Assembly (NCBI GenBank): GCA_964499955.1
Contig: CAZCMI010000011.1
Location: 1-29,295, forward strand
Origin: JAJYIV01 sp964499955
GTDB lineage: Bacteria > Patescibacteriota > Patescibacteriia > UBA9934 > GWF2-40-263
Reading direction: 5' to 3'
DNA: 29,295 bases
The notes beneath the pieces were generated by a model. That model did no database searches, had not been told where the DNA came from, and saw nothing but the letters and a program-made list of their open reading frames with translations. Shown here in pieces: positions 22,445 to 29,295 of the stretch (its first letter is position 1; the number at the start of each line of letters is the position of its first letter). Made by a program: the position numbers and the translations under genes.

Positions 22445-22723
22445 CTACGCCTTGGATTCCTTGGCTTTGCGGGCCGCGACGCGCTTGGCCTGCTTTTCTT
22501 TCTTGGAAACCACGGTTTCGGCCTTCTTGGTGACCTTGTCTTGGAACTTTTCCACGCGGCGGGCGGTGTCCAGGATCTTCTGCTTGCCCGTGTACATGGG
22601 GTGGCAGTTGGCGCACAGTTCCACGGAAATCTCGCCCATGGTGGAGCCCGTTTCGTACGTGGCCCCGCAAGCGCAGGCGATTTTGGCGTTCTCGAAGTAT
22701 TCGGGGTGGATGGCCTTCTTCAT
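22445..22723 (-). CDS. rpmE: 50S ribosomal protein L31
   Basis: This 92-residue L31 is of the zinc-containing type: MKKAIHPEYFENAKIACACG with two cysteines and ELCANCHPMYTGKQK with two more, forming the four-Cys site. The core is followed by about 30 extra residues rich in Lys/Ala/Arg (KKEKQAKRVAARKAKESKA), longer than the usual 65-75 residue protein. It is transcribed alone from a TTGACG/TACGCT promoter. Confidence 0.95.
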   Translation of the reverse strand: MKKAIHPEYFENAKIACACGATYETGSTMGEISVELCANCHPMYTGKQKILDTARRVEKFQDKVTKKAETVVSKKEKQAKRVAARKAKESKA

Positions 22724-22751
22724 ATCAATAGGCGAAGGGATAACGTGCCGA

Positions 22752-22780
22752 AGCGTAGCAGAGGCCGCCGCGGGCGTCAA
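22752..22780 (-). promoter_or_regulatory. Promoter of rpmE
   Basis: On the minus strand TTGACG (22775-22780) and TACGCT (22752-22757) are exactly 17 bp apart, with a leader of about 22 nt. Confidence 0.65.
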
Positions 22781-22814
22781 GGAACGCCTGGAACGCCAGG
22801 GGACGCGGGCGGCA

Positions 22815-22823
22815 TGGTACAAT
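22815..22823 (+). promoter_or_regulatory. Extended -10 promoter of the YbaY/META gene
   Basis: TGgTACAAT lies 40 nt before the ATG at 22864. The leader is pyrimidine-rich and lacks a purine-rich ribosome binding site. Confidence 0.55.
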
Positions 22824-22863
22824 GCATCCGTTCCATTTTATTCTTGACTTGTTTCCCTCTCCT

Positions 22864-23649
22864 ATGAGCAACAAGAAACGTGGCGGCGGCAAGGGCGTCG
22901 TCGTCGGGATCGTCGTGATTGCGGTCCTGCTTGCAGGCGCCGTGGCCCTCAGCTGGTACACCACCCGCACGGCCGGGCCAACCGCCGAGCTGGCCGGGAC
23001 GGTTTCGTACCGCGAACGCATCGCCTTGCCGGAAGGCAGCGTCGTCGAAGTGCAGATCCGCGACGTGTCGCGCGCGGACGCGGCGGCGGACGTGGTCGCC
23101 GAAACGTCCATCACCACGCGCGGCGAGAACGTGCCGATTCCGTTCACGATTACCTACGACCCGTCGCAAATCGACACGCGCATGACCTACGCGGTGTTCG
23201 CCCGCATTCTCATGAACGATTCCGTGCGCTGGATCACCGCCGAGCACGTGCCGTTCCTGGAAAACGGCGTGCCGGTGTCCAACGTGGACCTGATGCTGGT
23301 GTCGGCCGGCGGCGCGGGCGTGCTGGACGGGCAGTCGTTCCGCCTCGTTTCCTTCAACGGCGAGGATGTCCCGGAAACCGCCGCGTACACGCTCGCGTTT
23401 GAAAACGGTTCCGTCCAGGCGAAGTTCTGCAACAACATGAACGGCCGGTACGAATTGAGCGAGGGCGGCCTGCTCAAGGCCCCGGTGCTCGTTTCCACGC
23501 TGATGTTCTGCGCCGAGCCGGCGAACCTCATGGACATTGAAACGTCCTTCGGCGGCCTGATGGACTTGGGCGCCTTGCTGACCCGCGAGGACGGAAACCT
23601 GACGTTGTCCGGCGGCGTGACCATGGTCTTCGCCCCGGCGGAGGAATAA
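22864..23649 (+). CDS. Exported protein with YbaY-like and META/HslJ-like domains
   Basis: This 261-residue protein has a basic N terminus and one membrane helix (11-30), then two recognisable beta domains. Residues 44-147 match the YbaY/YscW type: ELAGTVSYRERIALPEGSVVEVQIRDVS, with PIPFTITYDPSQID and YAVFARI. Residues 154-258 match the META/HslJ type: LDGQSFRLVSFNG, a long strand region with F-C189-N-N-M-N-G, and STLMFC216, whose cysteines may pair. Both domains are found in cell-envelope stress proteins. An upstream in-frame ATG at 22822 overlaps the -10 box and was rejected. A terminator follows at 23686-23722. Confidence 0.85.
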   Translation: MSNKKRGGGKGVVVGIVVIAVLLAGAVALSWYTTRTAGPTAELAGTVSYRERIALPEGSVVEVQIRDVSRADAAADVVAETSITTRGENVPIPFTITYDPSQIDTRMTYAVFARILMNDSVRWITAEHVPFLENGVPVSNVDLMLVSAGGAGVLDGQSFRLVSFNGEDVPETAAYTLAFENGSVQAKFCNNMNGRYELSEGGLLKAPVLVSTLMFCAEPANLMDIETSFGGLMDLGALLTREDGNLTLSGGVTMVFAPAEE

Positions 23650-23685
23650 GTCCGCGCGTTCGTTTCTTACGCACGGATTGATGCC

Positions 23686-23722
23686 GCGCCCGCTGTCCAT
23701 TCGTGGACGGCGGGCGCTTTTT
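23686..23722 (+). terminator. Terminator after the YbaY/META gene
   Basis: A 14-bp stem (23686-23699 with 23704-23717, one G-U) closes on TTCG and is followed by TTTTT. The queA -10 box begins 5 bp downstream, and the right arm may supply its -35. Confidence 0.92.
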
Positions 23723-23732
23723 CCTCTATGCT
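23704..23732 (+). promoter_or_regulatory. Promoter of queA, leaderless type
   Basis: TATGCT (23727-23732) ends 9 nt before the ATG at 23742. TGGACG (23704-23709), inside the terminator arm, is 17 bp upstream and could be the -35. Confidence 0.55.
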
Positions 23733-23741
23733 CCGTCCATT

Positions 23742-24815
23742 ATGCCCACGCCCGTCTCCCTCTTTGATTACGTCCTGCCGCCGGAACGCATCGCCCAGGC
23801 GCCGGCGCAGCCGCGCGACCATTCCCGCCTAATGGTCTTGAACCGCGCCACCGGTGCTATTTCGCACAAACAGTTCTTCGATATCGAAGGAGAATTGAAT
23901 GCGGGCGACGTGCTGGTGGTGAACAAGACCAAGGTCTTCAAGGCCCGTTTGCGTGGCCGCCGCTTCGAAAAAGCGTTCGAAGTGTTCTTGTTGCGTCCGT
24001 TGCCTGGCGCGTTGGACGGCGCTTCCGTGTGGCATGCCTTGGTGCGGCCGGGGAAGTTGGCGCACGTGGGTAATTTCATTGAGTTGGAGGGCGGTCTCTC
24101 TCCCACGGTGGCGGACAAGCGCCCCGACGGCAGTGTGGAATTGGCGTTCCCCGTGCCGGTCGAGGAGGTGCTGGCCTTCGCCGAGGCGCACGGCAGCGTG
24201 CCCATTCCGCCGTACGTGAAGGAAACGCCCGGCGCGGTGGACGCCTATCAAACCGCCTATGCCGAGAAAACCGGGTCCGTCGCCGCGCCGACGGCCGGGT
24301 TCCATTTCACGCCGGAGCTCTTGGTGCGCGTGAAGGCCAAAGGCGTGCAGGTGGAAACGGTCGTGCTGCACGTCGGGTTGGGCACGTTCCGCCCGGTGAA
24401 GTCCGACACCCTGGAGGAACACGAGATGCACGCGGAATGGGTGGAAATCGAACGGGAGACGGCCGCGCGCGTCAACGCGGCCAAGCGGGAAGGGCGGCGT
24501 GTGATCGCCGTGGGGACTACCACCGTGCGCGCGTTGGAAGGGGTCGCTGCGTCCGCTGCTGCGCCCGTCGCGGACCCGTCCGCCGGCCCGCTTCCCACAG
24601 ACGGCTTCACCGGCGACGTCAACCTGTTCATCACGCCCGGGTTCGCCTTCCAGGTCGTGGACGCGCTCGTCACCAACTTCCACCTGCCCAAGTCCACGCT
24701 GTTGGTGCTCGTTTCCGCCTTCGCCGGCCGCGAGCACGTCCTGGCTGCCTACGAAGAAGCCGTGCGCCAGGAGTACCGTTTCTATTCCTTCGGCGACGCG
24801 ATGTTCATTCGATGA
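23742..24815 (+). CDS. queA: S-adenosylmethionine:tRNA ribosyltransferase-isomerase
   Basis: QueA transfers the ribosyl part of SAM to preQ1-modified tRNA, making epoxyqueuosine. The 357-residue protein shows LFDYVLPPERIAQAPAQPRDHSRLMV (5-30), GDVLVVNKTKV, the PIPPYVKE segment, YQTAYAEKTGSVAAPTAGFHFT, HVGLGTFRPVKSD, MHAEWVEI, GTTTVRALE and the C-terminal NLFITPGFAFQVVDALVTNFHLPKSTLL. A short Ala/Pro-rich insertion (ASAAAPVADPSAGPLP) follows the TVRALE strand. Start 23742 is supported by the -10 box 9 nt upstream. Confidence 0.97.
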   Translation: MPTPVSLFDYVLPPERIAQAPAQPRDHSRLMVLNRATGAISHKQFFDIEGELNAGDVLVVNKTKVFKARLRGRRFEKAFEVFLLRPLPGALDGASVWHALVRPGKLAHVGNFIELEGGLSPTVADKRPDGSVELAFPVPVEEVLAFAEAHGSVPIPPYVKETPGAVDAYQTAYAEKTGSVAAPTAGFHFTPELLVRVKAKGVQVETVVLHVGLGTFRPVKSDTLEEHEMHAEWVEIERETAARVNAAKREGRRVIAVGTTTVRALEGVAASAAAPVADPSAGPLPTDGFTGDVNLFITPGFAFQVVDALVTNFHLPKSTLLVLVSAFAGREHVLAAYEEAVRQEYRFYSFGDAMFIR

Positions 24816-24851
24816 GCAAGAGAATGACGTGTGTCGATTCGCACATTGCCT

Positions 24852-24880
24852 TTGACAAATATTGAATAGTGTTATAGATG
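24852..24880 (+). promoter_or_regulatory. Promoter of the SagB-like gene
   Basis: A consensus TTGACA (24852-24857) is followed by TATAGA at 15 bp or TAGATG at 17 bp. The 24816-24925 stretch is AT-rich and otherwise empty. Confidence 0.5.
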
Positions 24881-24925
24881 GAAATACTGCAATGACGCGG
24901 TCGAACCTTCAAAACGGAGTAGAAC

Positions 24926-25804
24926 ATGTTAGACAACGATGAGCGCATCATTGTTCTCGCACAGCGGATTCGGTATAAGACGGATACGTTGATCACTGAT
25001 ACGGCCTTTGCGACCAATTGTGTCATTGAGGGTGCGTATGCTAAGGCCGTTCTTTATGTGCTTCAAAAGGGGCATTTGAAGAGCGTGCGTTCCATTCGCT
25101 CGGAACTTCGTGTGCGTTTCGGAATCGAAACTCAGGCGTCCGACAACTTGCTTCTTGGGCTGCATGAACTCAATTTGGTGACGACTAATCGTCGCCTTGC
25201 GTGGACGGCAGAGGCAGCCGCATGCAATCCCAGCGAAATCCCGCTGTCCCCGAGGACGGCAGAAGATTTGCATAAGCTTGCCTGCAAAACGAAGGATACC
25301 GTTGGGCAGGTGACCGGGGATTCCCCGTTGATCCGCTTGCTGGCAGAGCGTCGATCGGTAAGGATATTCGACCAACGGGACGTGCCAGAAATGCATGTTC
25401 GTTCACTGGTGCACATCGCTGCAGGCACGTTCGGACGTCATCGAACCGTTCCATCCGGCGGCGCTCTTTATCCGTGCGGCATCCATGTAATTAGGCGGGA
25501 CGGTGAGAGCTATCAGACGTTAGACGGCCGCACCATCCCCGCTCGGCATGTGGCGGAAGTGTTCATTGACCACGTTGCTTGCGTTGACGGCCCACTCTTC
25601 CTCGTGATCTCTGCGGACTACGAGCGTGCCTCTGCCAAGTACGGTGGGCGCGGATGGCGGTATGCGGTCCTCGAAGCTGGCCCTGGACTCGTCGTGCGGC
25701 CACACTGGCTGCAACTGCAGCAAGTAGCTGCCTCGTGCGGTGCCAAGTCGACCTGGCACCGCTTTTTTATTACGTGCGTTCGTTGTGCAAATACATTCGA
25801 ATAA
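24926..25804 (+). CDS. SagB-type dehydrogenase (nitroreductase family), apparently frameshifted and 3'-truncated
   Basis: SagB-type enzymes are FMN oxidoreductases, many of which oxidise azolines in RiPP peptides. This frame gives 292 residues: an N-terminal region of about 95 residues with a winged-helix look (LKSVRSIRSELRVRF...LLLGLHELNLVTT), then the SagB core SPLIRLLAERRSVRIFD (133-149), TVPSGGALYP (174-183), VDGPLFLVISADYERASAKYGGRGWRYAVLEAG (220-252). After residue 252 homology stops. In the +2 frame it resumes as AATLAATAASSCLV, and a terminator (25737-25769) cuts across both frames. The expected last 40-50 residues are missing, so it is probably a pseudogene. GGAG lies 7 nt before the ATG. 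Base use is AT-richer than the surroundings. Confidence 0.75.
   Translation: MLDNDERIIVLAQRIRYKTDTLITDTAFATNCVIEGAYAKAVLYVLQKGHLKSVRSIRSELRVRFGIETQASDNLLLGLHELNLVTTNRRLAWTAEAAACNPSEIPLSPRTAEDLHKLACKTKDTVGQVTGDSPLIRLLAERRSVRIFDQRDVPEMHVRSLVHIAAGTFGRHRTVPSGGALYPCGIHVIRRDGESYQTLDGRTIPARHVAEVFIDHVACVDGPLFLVISADYERASAKYGGRGWRYAVLEAGPGLVVRPHWLQLQQVAASCGAKSTWHRFFITCVRCANTFE
25737..25769 (+). terminator. Terminator inside the decayed 3' end of the SagB-like gene
   Basis: GCGGTGCCA (25737-25745) pairs perfectly with TGGCACCGC (25754-25762), followed by TTTTTTA. The open frame of the SagB-like gene runs through it without a stop. Confidence 0.88.
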
Positions 25805-26375
25805 CACGCTCCGCTCCAACTGATTCAACAATATCCCATGAACGCTGATAGTCCGCGTTTTTAGCCATCACTCGGCGTTCGCGCTCAAGGCGGTTCGCGG
25901 AAAAAACTTCGAGAAATACGCGCCAATGAATCGCGTGCACTATGACATGCACAAGAGTGTTTTCAGATGCATCTGGAAAATCTCCGCGCAATCGATTCAT
26001 GACACCATCCCATTTTCCAACGAAAGACGATTCAAGCAAATTCCGGTGAATCAATTCATGCGTAAGGACGTCGGCGGCATAATCAATCGGCGCTTCGTCT
26101 GAAAACACCGGCAGGGTTAGTGGATCGGAAAATGGCGCGGCCGACCCAACGACATAGCATGTATGTTCTATTGTTTCCCAAGGAATTCCACTGTTCTTGG
26201 CAATGCTGGAAAATACGACATCTTCATGTACCCGCCATTCCTGTTCCAGGCGATCTAAAAATGAACGCACTTTTTCTGTACGGGGATACGTGTTTGCACC
26301 GGATTGAACCGCGTAAAAACGCCATTGGTCGTCGTAGACGGAGCTGTATCGGAATAGTACTCGTGGATATGCCAT
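25770..26375 (-). CDS. Putative zinc metallopeptidase-like protein (HExxH), unknown
   Basis: This 201-residue protein has H106-E107-L-I-H110 in DVLTHELIHRNLL, a typical zinc-protease helix. A second helix about 28 residues on (SENTLVHVIVHAIHWRVFLEVF, with E138, H143 and H147) could supply the third ligand. No signal peptide or membrane helix is seen, so it should be cytoplasmic. I cannot name a family. It is convergent with the SagB-like gene and its stop codon abuts that gene's terminator. A TAGGAT -10 box lies 9 nt before the start. Base use is AT-richer than the flanking housekeeping genes. Confidence 0.75.
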   Translation of the reverse strand: MAYPRVLFRYSSVYDDQWRFYAVQSGANTYPRTEKVRSFLDRLEQEWRVHEDVVFSSIAKNSGIPWETIEHTCYVVGSAAPFSDPLTLPVFSDEAPIDYAADVLTHELIHRNLLESSFVGKWDGVMNRLRGDFPDASENTLVHVIVHAIHWRVFLEVFSANRLERERRVMAKNADYQRSWDIVESVGAERVIRMYLHNERT

Positions 26376-26384
26376 ACGTTCTTC

Positions 26385-26390
26385 ATCCTA
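26385..26390 (-). promoter_or_regulatory. -10 box for the HExxH protein gene, leaderless type
   Basis: TAGGAT on the minus strand ends 9 nt before the ATG at 26375. Confidence 0.5.
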
Positions 26391-26432
26391 CGTGAACTTC
26401 CGTTTCCATTCCACCCGTATTTCGTAGTGGGG

Positions 26433-26461
26433 TTGACCCGACGCCCTCCTTCCCCTATACT
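26433..26461 (+). promoter_or_regulatory. Promoter of rpsB-tsf
   Basis: TTGACC (26433-26438) and TATACT (26456-26461) are exactly 17 bp apart, the best sigma-70-like promoter in the window. The leader is about 110 nt. Confidence 0.8.
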
Positions 26462-26469
26462 CGCGCACG

Positions 26470-26578
26470 TCGGCCTTCAGGCCGTTTTAATCCCATCAGG
26501 CGGATCCACGCACACCCCTTCCTCCCCGGCCGAACCGGGGCGGGTCCCTGCGCCGCCGCAGATAAAAGGATCGATCGT
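26470..26578 (+). promoter_or_regulatory. Structured rpsB leader with a terminator-like hairpin
   Basis: CGGCC-TTCA-GGCCG (26471-26484) is followed by TTTTAA, like a weak attenuator. A second hairpin CCCCGG-CCGAA-CCGGGG spans 26524-26540. AAGGA (26566-26570) is the ribosome binding site. Autoregulation by S2 through such leaders is known in other bacteria. Confidence 0.5.
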
Positions 26579-27331
26579 ATGAAACTTCCGTCCCTCAAGG
26601 ACATGCTCGCGTCGGGCATGCATTTCGGCCACGTGGCTTCCCACTGGCACCCCAAGATGGCCCCGTTCATCCACGGGGAACGCCAGGGCATCCACATCGT
26701 GGACTTGGAAAAGACCGAGGAGATGCTCCCGGCCGCCCTGGAATACATGAAGGGCGTGGTCGCGCGCGGCGGCAAGGTGCTGTTCGTCGGCACCAAGCGC
26801 CAGGCCCAGCCGGTGGTGCAGGCCGCGGCCGAAGCCTGCGGCATGCCGTACGTCACGGGCCGCTGGCTCGGCGGCACCTTGACCAACTACCCGCAGATCA
26901 AGCGTTCCATCAAGGAACTCCAGTCCCTCAAGGACCAGCGCGACAAGGGCGAGCTGCGCAAGTACACCAAGCGCGAGCAGCTGATGATCACCCGCCAGAT
27001 CGAAGAAATGTCCAAGAAGCTCGGCGGCATCGCCCAGCTCGAAGCCGTGCCCGAGGCCATGCTGGCCTTCGACGTGCGCAACGAGAAGACGGCCATCGAG
27101 GAGGCCAAGAGCGTCGGCATGAAGGTGGTCGCGCTGTGCGACACCAACGTGAACCCGGCCCCCGTGGACTACGTGATCCCGGGCAACGACGACGCCGTGA
27201 AGTCCGTCGAATTGGTGGCGAACCTCGCCGCCGCGGCCATCAAGGAAGGCGTGGGCCAGGCCGCCACGCTGGCCGCCGAACGCAAGGCCACCGCGGCCAA
27301 AGCCGCCCCGTCCCCTGCGAAGGCGGCGTAG
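26579..27331 (+). CDS. rpsB: 30S ribosomal protein S2
   Basis: S2 sits on the back of the small subunit. The 250-residue protein has LKDMLASGMHFGHVASHWHPKMAPFI at the N terminus, GKVLFVGTKRQAQ, YVTGRWLGGTLTN, and the C-terminal GMKVVALCDTNVNPAPVDYVIPGNDDA, all standard. The last 25 residues are an Ala/Lys-rich tail. AAGGA 8 nt upstream supports the ATG. It is followed by tsf after 37 bp, the conserved arrangement. Confidence 0.97.
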   Translation: MKLPSLKDMLASGMHFGHVASHWHPKMAPFIHGERQGIHIVDLEKTEEMLPAALEYMKGVVARGGKVLFVGTKRQAQPVVQAAAEACGMPYVTGRWLGGTLTNYPQIKRSIKELQSLKDQRDKGELRKYTKREQLMITRQIEEMSKKLGGIAQLEAVPEAMLAFDVRNEKTAIEEAKSVGMKVVALCDTNVNPAPVDYVIPGNDDAVKSVELVANLAAAAIKEGVGQAATLAAERKATAAKAAPSPAKAA

Positions 27332-27368
27332 CCCGTCCGCGCGCTTATTCCCCTTAACGGCACCACCT

Positions 27369-27950
27369 ATGGCCATTGACGCGAAAACCGTCGCCCAGCT
27401 GCGGGAAATGACCGGCGCGGGCATGATGGACGCCAAACGGGCGTTGGAAGAGGCGAACGGCGACCTCGCCGCCGCCACGGACACCCTCCGCAAGAAGGGT
27501 CTCGCCAAGGCGGAAAAGAAAGGCGACCGCGCGACCAGCGAGGGCCGCGTGTACGCCTACGTCCACGCCAGCGGCAAGATGGGCGCCTTGGTGGAAATCC
27601 TCTGCGAAACCGACTTCGTGGCGCGCAACGACGCCTTCACGGAGTTGTGCAAGGACGTGGCCATGCACGTAGCCGCCACCGACCCGCTGTACGTCCGCCG
27701 CGAGGACGTCCCGCCCGAGGTCGTGGAAAAGCAGCGCATGATGTTCAAGGAGGAAGTGCAGGGCAAGCCGGACGACATCGTGGAAAAGATCGTCGACGGC
27801 AAGATGGCCAAGTACTTCTCCGAAGTCTGCCTGCTTGAACAGGCCTTCGTGAAGGACGACGAAAAGACCGTCGACCAGCTGTTGAAGGCGGCGATCTCCT
27901 CCATCGGCGAAAACATGCAGATCCGCCGCTTCGCGCGGTTCTCCATCTAA
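27369..27950 (+). CDS. tsf: Elongation factor Ts
   Basis: EF-Ts recycles EF-Tu by exchanging GDP for GTP. The 193-residue protein starts with the UBA-like domain (VAQLREMTGAGMMDAKRALEEANGD) and carries the EF-Tu-contacting TDFVARND motif. It is the short form, with a single core subdomain, as in Thermus, rather than the 280-residue E. coli type. It ends with IRRFARFSI and a terminator at 27968-27998. Confidence 0.97.
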   Translation: MAIDAKTVAQLREMTGAGMMDAKRALEEANGDLAAATDTLRKKGLAKAEKKGDRATSEGRVYAYVHASGKMGALVEILCETDFVARNDAFTELCKDVAMHVAATDPLYVRREDVPPEVVEKQRMMFKEEVQGKPDDIVEKIVDGKMAKYFSEVCLLEQAFVKDDEKTVDQLLKAAISSIGENMQIRRFARFSI

Positions 27951-27967
27951 CCGAAACGAACGCCAAG

Positions 27968-27998
27968 AAAACGGCATCCCGCAAGGGGTGTCGTTTTT
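27968..27998 (+). terminator. Terminator of rpsB-tsf
   Basis: AAAACGGCATCCC (27968-27980) pairs with GGGGTGTCGTTTT (27985-27997) with two G-U pairs and a GCAA loop, followed by T. Confidence 0.88.
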
Positions 27999-28010
27999 GT
28001 CGTTGGGACG

Positions 28011-28016
28011 TATACT
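28011..28016 (+). promoter_or_regulatory. -10 box for the phosphodiester glycosidase gene, leaderless type
   Basis: TATACT ends 8 nt before the ATG at 28025. No -35 is evident. Confidence 0.6.
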
Positions 28017-28024
28017 GGGAACCT

Positions 28025-28849
28025 ATGCGTTTCGTCCGGTTGGCCGCCATTTGTGTGTTCTTCGCGTCCGTGGCCGCGGGCTGCGCGCTGCTGCCTCCCG
28101 CCGTGCCGGAACCGTTTGTTCCGCCGCCGTCGGTTGAGGGACTGCCGTCTGTCGTTCCGTCCGTGCCGTCGGAATCGTGGACGGAGGTCGCGCCCGGCGT
28201 GGAACGGTGGGAGGGTGTCCTGCCGGGTACGGAGGCGCGTTTGTTGCTGTACCGGTTTGAAGCAGGTCGGTTCGCGTGGCATGCAGCCGCCGGACCGTTC
28301 CGGAGCATGGCGGAATGGGCCAACGCCTTGCCGGAGGCCGTGTTCGTGGCGAACGGCGGGTATTTCCACGAGGACGGCACGCCGTCCGGCTATCTGCGCG
28401 CGGGCGGCGAACGGGTCGGCGAGCGCGCGTTCGACCCAGACCGTTCGGCCTTCTTGCTGTTTGGCGACGCGCCGTCCATGCAGGAGATCGGCATAGAGGA
28501 AGCCGGCGCGCTGGGCCAGGACGTCGTGCAAAGTTATCCCGTATTGATCCGCGCGGGGCAACCGGCCGTCACAAGCGACAGCGGCTTGGCGGCCCGCCGG
28601 ACGCTCTTCGGCACGGACGGGGAAGGGAACGCCTACGTCGGCATCATGCCGGACCGCTCCGCCACCCTGTACCAGTTGTCCGAAGGGCTGGCGCACCTGC
28701 CGATTGAATGGGCCGACGTTTTGAACATGGACGGCGGTTCTTCTACCGGCGCCGTTTTGCGCCCGTCCGCGCCCGGCGCTTCTCTCGAAACGATCCCGTC
28801 GTTCCTCCCCGTACCGAACGTCTTTTACGCCGTGCCGTTGGCGCCGTAG
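28025..28849 (+). CDS. Lipoprotein with phosphodiester glycosidase (NAGPA-like) domain
   Basis: This 274-residue protein has a signal peptide with lipobox VAAGC (C20), a Pro-rich linker (about 24-50), then a phosphodiester glycosidase domain. Signature motifs are VANGGYFHEDGTPSGYL (108-124), an RTLFGTDGEGNAYVGIM strand pair, and the catalytic-region NMDGGSS (234-240). The fold is shared with the human uncovering enzyme NAGPA and bacterial YngK-type cell-wall or exopolysaccharide proteins; the natural substrate here is unknown. It should be anchored outside the membrane. It is transcribed alone. Confidence 0.9.
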   Translation: MRFVRLAAICVFFASVAAGCALLPPAVPEPFVPPPSVEGLPSVVPSVPSESWTEVAPGVERWEGVLPGTEARLLLYRFEAGRFAWHAAAGPFRSMAEWANALPEAVFVANGGYFHEDGTPSGYLRAGGERVGERAFDPDRSAFLLFGDAPSMQEIGIEEAGALGQDVVQSYPVLIRAGQPAVTSDSGLAARRTLFGTDGEGNAYVGIMPDRSATLYQLSEGLAHLPIEWADVLNMDGGSSTGAVLRPSAPGASLETIPSFLPVPNVFYAVPLAP

Positions 28850-28877
28850 CCGGCCGCGGACGTGCGGCTGGCGGCGG

Positions 28878-28906
28878 TTTCGGAACCTCGTCCAAGGTGC
28901 TACAAT
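28878..28906 (+). promoter_or_regulatory. Promoter of gap
   Basis: TACAAT (28901-28906) is preceded at 17 bp by TTTCGG (28878-28883). The leader of about 35 nt has no purine-rich ribosome binding site. Confidence 0.5.
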
Positions 28907-28947
28907 CCTGGCGATTGCCGCGAATTCATCCACACCCTCCTTTTGCT

Positions 28948-29295
28948 ATGCTCCGCGTTGCCATCAACGGATTCGGCCGCATCGGCCGCACGGTGTTCAA
29001 GGCCGGCTGGGACCGCCCGGACGTCCAATTCGTCGCCGTCAACGACCTGACGGAACCCAAAATCCTGGCCCACCTGCTGAAATACGATTCCGTCTTCGGC
29101 ACCTGGCCGCACGAGGTGTCGGCTGACGCGCACCATCTCATCGTGGACGGGAAGAAAATCAAGGTCGTGGCCGAAACCGACCCGGCCAACCTGCCGTGGA
29201 AGGAAAACAAGATCGACGTCGTGATCGAATCCACCGGCCGGTTCACGGACCAGGCGGGCGCGTCCAAGCACCTGGAAGCCGGCGCGCGCAAAGTG
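28948..29295 (+). CDS. gap: Glyceraldehyde-3-phosphate dehydrogenase, 3'-truncated by window edge
   Basis: GapA oxidises glyceraldehyde 3-phosphate in glycolysis with NAD(P)+ and phosphate. The first 116 residues are visible and show the Rossmann start VAINGFGRIGRTVFKAG, AVNDL, HLLKYDSVFGTWP, and VVIESTGRFTD, all diagnostic. The catalytic Cys lies beyond the window. A conserved acidic residue usually near VAVND is Asn-Asp here as in NAD-dependent types, but cofactor choice cannot be fixed from this piece. Confidence 0.96.
   Translation, partial: MLRVAINGFGRIGRTVFKAGWDRPDVQFVAVNDLTEPKILAHLLKYDSVFGTWPHEVSADAHHLIVDGKKIKVVAETDPANLPWKENKIDVVIESTGRFTDQAGASKHLEAGARKV

Overview
The window is a 29.3 kb piece of a GC-rich bacterial genome, from a draft scaffold (one N run at 942-951). 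Nearly all genes are compact housekeeping genes with short intergenic gaps. Gene content and style (DUF3048 protein, RodA, split L11/L1 pair, short EF-Ts, zinc-ribbon proteins with basic tails, NLPY-type PrmC, gatB beside tmk) suggest a member of the Patescibacteria/candidate phyla radiation. That placement is an inference from style, not a phylogenetic result. UGA is used as a normal stop (for example miaA and dut), which argues against the UGA=Gly lineages.

Layout. 1-606: 3' part of miaA (+). 607-1024: a gene-free stretch with a terminator, a tRNA-like 3' end with CCA, odd inverted repeats and a badly assembled scaffold junction. 1025-1763: a small AT-richer patch with a PD-(D/E)XK nuclease-like protein and a small membrane protein. 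1826-6183 (-): operon dut-tmk-two membrane proteins-gatB, several genes overlapping by ATGA. 6275-8193 (+): a thymidylate-synthase-family enzyme, a DHFR and a CMP/dCMP-deaminase-family protein. 8247-8903 (-): a dCTP-deaminase-like protein. 8986-10335 (-): a CPA2 cation/proton antiporter. 10487-12899 (-): secE-nusG-rplK-(small membrane protein)-rplA. 13043-15079 (-): gyrB. 15197-19623 (+): membrane-anchored protein, rodA, zinc-ribbon protein, rplY and a DUF3048 lipoprotein-like protein. 19658-22723 (-): rpmE, then prfA-nucleotidyltransferase-prmC. 22864-24815 (+): YbaY/META secreted protein and queA. 24816-26400: a second AT-richer insertion with a 3'-degraded SagB-type oxidoreductase and an HExxH protein. 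26579-29295 (+): rpsB-tsf, a phosphodiester-glycosidase lipoprotein and the start of gap.

The most interesting signal is the nucleotide cluster around 5.0-8.9 kb. The thymidylate-synthase-family protein keeps the catalytic Cys, Arg, Asp, His and Tyr at a constant +3 offset from E. coli ThyA. The base-recognition Asn177, however, is replaced by Asp (D180) inside an RSND...ND pattern like that of T4 dCMP hydroxymethylase. This points to dCMP rather than dUMP as substrate. It sits directly before a DHFR and a deaminase of the dCMP-deaminase fold, so an alternative route to dTMP through 5-methyl-dCMP, or production of 5-hydroxymethyl-dCMP, are testable ideas. The nearby dCTP-deaminase-like protein lacks the catalytic Glu.

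A second pattern is transcriptional. At least seven first-in-unit genes have a TAnnnT -10 box only 8-9 bp before the start codon, implying leaderless mRNAs, while several other genes (mainly in dut-tmk, deaminase, antiporter, nusG and rpsB contexts) have clear Shine-Dalgarno sites.
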